6,710 bases of DNA from Methanomassiliicoccaceae archaeon UBA537 (GTDB taxonomy: Archaea > Thermoplasmatota > Thermoplasmata > Methanomassiliicoccales > Methanomethylophilaceae). Both the position numbers and the translations under genes were made by a program. Within the stretch, counting starts at the first letter, position 1; each line of letters opens with the position of its first letter. Positions 5,337 through 6,710 of the stretch are shown here, piece by piece. Location of the stretch: contig DATC01000046.1 of NCBI GenBank assembly GCA_002504495.1, positions 394 through 7,103 of the forward strand, read 5' to 3'. A model generated the notes under the pieces. That model made no database searches and had not been told where the DNA came from. It saw only the letters and a program-made list of their open reading frames with translations.

Positions 5337-6571
5337 CGGTAGTACTCCTCTATTCTCCTCTGGACGATCCAATCCTTCAGGATATCGGAATTGCGGATCC
5401 ATTCCGTTCTCTTGATGTCCATCATCGAGTCTATGAACGTCAAGGCTCCGTCGAGGGTCTCGAATCTGCGGGGTTCGGTGCGAAGAGCCGCCCGTACGTT
5501 CTCTCTGACGTTCCATACGCCGACAGGCATTATGTATCCGGGATGGGCCTCTCTCATGATGACGGCTCCGGCGGTCCTCCTCTCCTTCGTCAGGAGCTCG
5601 TTGACGGCCATGCGGGATGCGTAGTAGCATCCTCCGATATGGGCGTATTCGGTCCTTCCTCCGAATCCTTCGCTGTCATGGATGATCTCGATCTCCTTTC
5701 CGGACGGGTTCCACGCCGTATCAGGGTACCACGCCTCGATCAGTTCGAACCGCCATGTGCACGGCATGAGTAGGACTGCCCACCGGTTGTCTAGACTGTA
5801 GTGCTCGTATAATCTGAACTCCTCGATGGGCGGATGCCATTTCGTCGTCTTCAGGAGGTCCTTTCCGATCATGTCGTCGACCGCGGTTATGCTCCATCTC
5901 GTCGGAACGAACCGTCTGTTGCGCTCTATCCCCAGCGTGCCCGCGGAGAACGCGTTCTGTATCTCTGTGATCGAGGTCCCGTTGCGGTACGATGCGACCA
6001 CGGCGTCGGAGGCCTTCATATCGGTGTCGTAGAAGCATCTCTCGAGGTTCCTCTCCATCCTGCCGTTCCCGAGCGTCATCCTCTCCATGCGTGCCGACGG
6101 TCCGAAGGGCTCCACCTCATCGTTCAGGATGACGCGTCCGGACGGCTTGGCCGAGAATCCCGCATTCACGTCCCTCGGACGCTCCGCAAGGGAGAGCTCC
6201 TGGATATCGTCCACTATCTTCCCGTACTTCCGGAACCCGACGGCATCGATCCGATATTTTCCACGGACCAGGCGAAACCTCATGTCCACAATCTCGTCGA
6301 TGCTCTTCCCGATCCATTGCTCCGGCTTCCCCATGACCGAAGTGTCTCCGAATTCCGGCGGCACCAGCGGACCGATGTCTATCTTCGGGTATCCGAACCT
6401 CCCTACGAAGACCGAAGGCGGGCTAGACCCCGCGATATCCTTGAAGTCGATCAACGGACGGGTCTTCTCTCTGGAGTAGAATTTGACCATCAGCGGGCAG
6501 CGTTCCTTCCCGCACAGCCTGTGAGCGCCTTTGCATATGACGCAGAGGCTTCCTGCGGCATTCTCGGTCAT
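5273..6571 (-). CDS. nreA: DNA repair protein NreA, archaeal Nre family, ending in TAG
   Basis: This is a 432-residue archaeal Nre protein. The N-terminus has a four-cysteine zinc-binding pattern, Cys10, Cys13, Cys20 and Cys25 (C-x2-C-x6-C-x4-C, with LCVICKG and LCGKERCP). It is followed by VFVGRFGYPKIDIGP (54-68) and by RRFVPTRWSITAVDD (219-233), a family signature. In haloarchaea the family is linked to DNA damage tolerance and binds the sliding clamp PCNA through a C-terminal PIP motif. Here QRRIEEYY (404-411) matches the Qxx(I/L)xx(F/Y)(F/Y) PIP pattern. About 21 more residues follow it, overlapping the radical SAM gene. The start at 6571 puts the first Cys at residue 10, as usual. An ATG at 6622 would add 17 residues without obvious homology, and neither start has a clear Shine-Dalgarno. 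The stop is TAG (5275-5273); reading it as pyrrolysine would add 16 codons before TGA. Confidence 0.93.
   Translation of the reverse strand: MTENAAGSLCVICKGAHRLCGKERCPLMVKFYSREKTRPLIDFKDIAGSSPPSVFVGRFGYPKIDIGPLVPPEFGDTSVMGKPEQWIGKSIDEIVDMRFRLVRGKYRIDAVGFRKYGKIVDDIQELSLAERPRDVNAGFSAKPSGRVILNDEVEPFGPSARMERMTLGNGRMERNLERCFYDTDMKASDAVVASYRNGTSITEIQNAFSAGTLGIERNRRFVPTRWSITAVDDMIGKDLLKTTKWHPPIEEFRLYEHYSLDNRWAVLLMPCTWRFELIEAWYPDTAWNPSGKEIEIIHDSEGFGGRTEYAHIGGCYYASRMAVNELLTKERRTAGAVIMREAHPGYIMPVGVWNVRENVRAALRTEPRRFETLDGALTFIDSMMDIKRTEWIRNSDILKDWIVQRRIEEYYRWTPPSAISPVRSSNGPESSG
5345..5349 (-). promoter_or_regulatory. Ribosome binding site of the radical SAM gene, inside nreA
   Basis: AGGAG on the - strand lies eight bases before the ATG at 5336, with a second AGGAG ten bases further upstream (5355-5359). 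Both fall within the nreA codons for the PIP motif (Arg-Arg-Ile-Glu-Glu). The site fixes the radical SAM start and shows that it can be initiated internally on the nreA mRNA. Confidence 0.7.
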
Positions 6572-6632
6572 GCCGACATCGAGTGTGTTCGTGCCAATGT
6601 TGCGACATGTATGCGAAGGCATGGGAATGGAG

Positions 6633-6687
6633 AAAGCGGAAGCCAGTTTGGAATCTCTTCCATTGCAAGGGGACCGGTTTCCGCTTT
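6633..6687. repeat. Inverted repeat upstream of nreA
   Basis: AAAGCGGAA (6633-6641) and TTCCGCTTT (6679-6687) form a perfect 9-bp inverted repeat. It extends to 12 pairs with one G-T wobble on the + strand (6633-6644 with 6676-6687). The 31-base loop holds a small GGAA-TCTC-TTCC inverted repeat (6650-6661). It lies between the upstream edge of the window and the nreA start. The distal arm overlaps an AT-rich AAATAAAG on the - strand (6684-6691) that could be the nreA TATA box. It may be an operator pair, a 5'-leader structure, or the terminator of a gene outside the window. Confidence 0.5.
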
Positions 6688-6710
6688 ATTTCGGTAATCC
6701 TTCGCTCGTT

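Noticed and set aside
5834..6697. 287-codon open frame on the + strand opposite nreA
   Set aside because: It has no recognisable motifs and is Arg/His-rich, as expected for an antisense shadow of a GC-rich gene.
1..6710. tRNA, rRNA, CRISPR array or insertion-sequence ends
   Set aside because: The intergenic gaps are short (at most about 140 bases at the right edge). They contain no cloverleaf, spaced repeats or transposase-type terminal repeats that I could see.

Overview
The window looks like a piece of a methanogenic archaeal chromosome. The evidence is a group II chaperonin (thermosome), an archaeal Nre-type DNA repair protein, TATA-box promoters at archaeal spacing with very short or no leaders, and a C-terminal fragment that resembles monomethylamine methyltransferase MtmB. 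Moderately high GC, MtmB and non-halophilic proteins together suggest Methanomassiliicoccales (the Methanomethylophilus group). That placement is inference. It matters because such lineages decode TAG as pyrrolysine, and two of the eight stop codons visible here are TAG.

Layout, left to right. (i) 1-182: the 3' end of the MtmB-like gene on the + strand, closed by a hairpin/T-tract terminator. Everything after this is on the - strand. (ii) 174-1035: a two-gene unit, read right to left. A leaderless 32-residue single-pass membrane peptide is followed one base later by a short-chain dehydrogenase. (iii) 1085-2715: two paralogous, unusually short serine recombinases that overlap by 64 nt. They have their own promoter and sit between the thermosome terminator and the small membrane peptide. 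(iv) 2827-4452: a full-length thermosome subunit with a clear TATA box, a ribosome binding site and an inverted repeat where an operator would lie. (v) 4554-6571: nreA followed by a spore-photoproduct-lyase-like radical SAM gene, again overlapping by 64 nt. The PCNA-binding motif of NreA is encoded by the same bases that form the radical SAM gene's ribosome binding site.

Functionally, the window holds housekeeping genes (methylamine catabolism, protein folding, DNA repair) interrupted between about 150 and 2760 by an accessory-looking stretch: paired recombinases, a membrane microprotein and an SDR. The most unusual points are the truncated recombinase pair, the TAG endings of the upstream gene in both overlapping pairs, and the overlooked microprotein-SDR unit. 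No tRNA, rRNA, CRISPR array or convincing attachment site was seen. No stretch over 300 bases lacks a gene.
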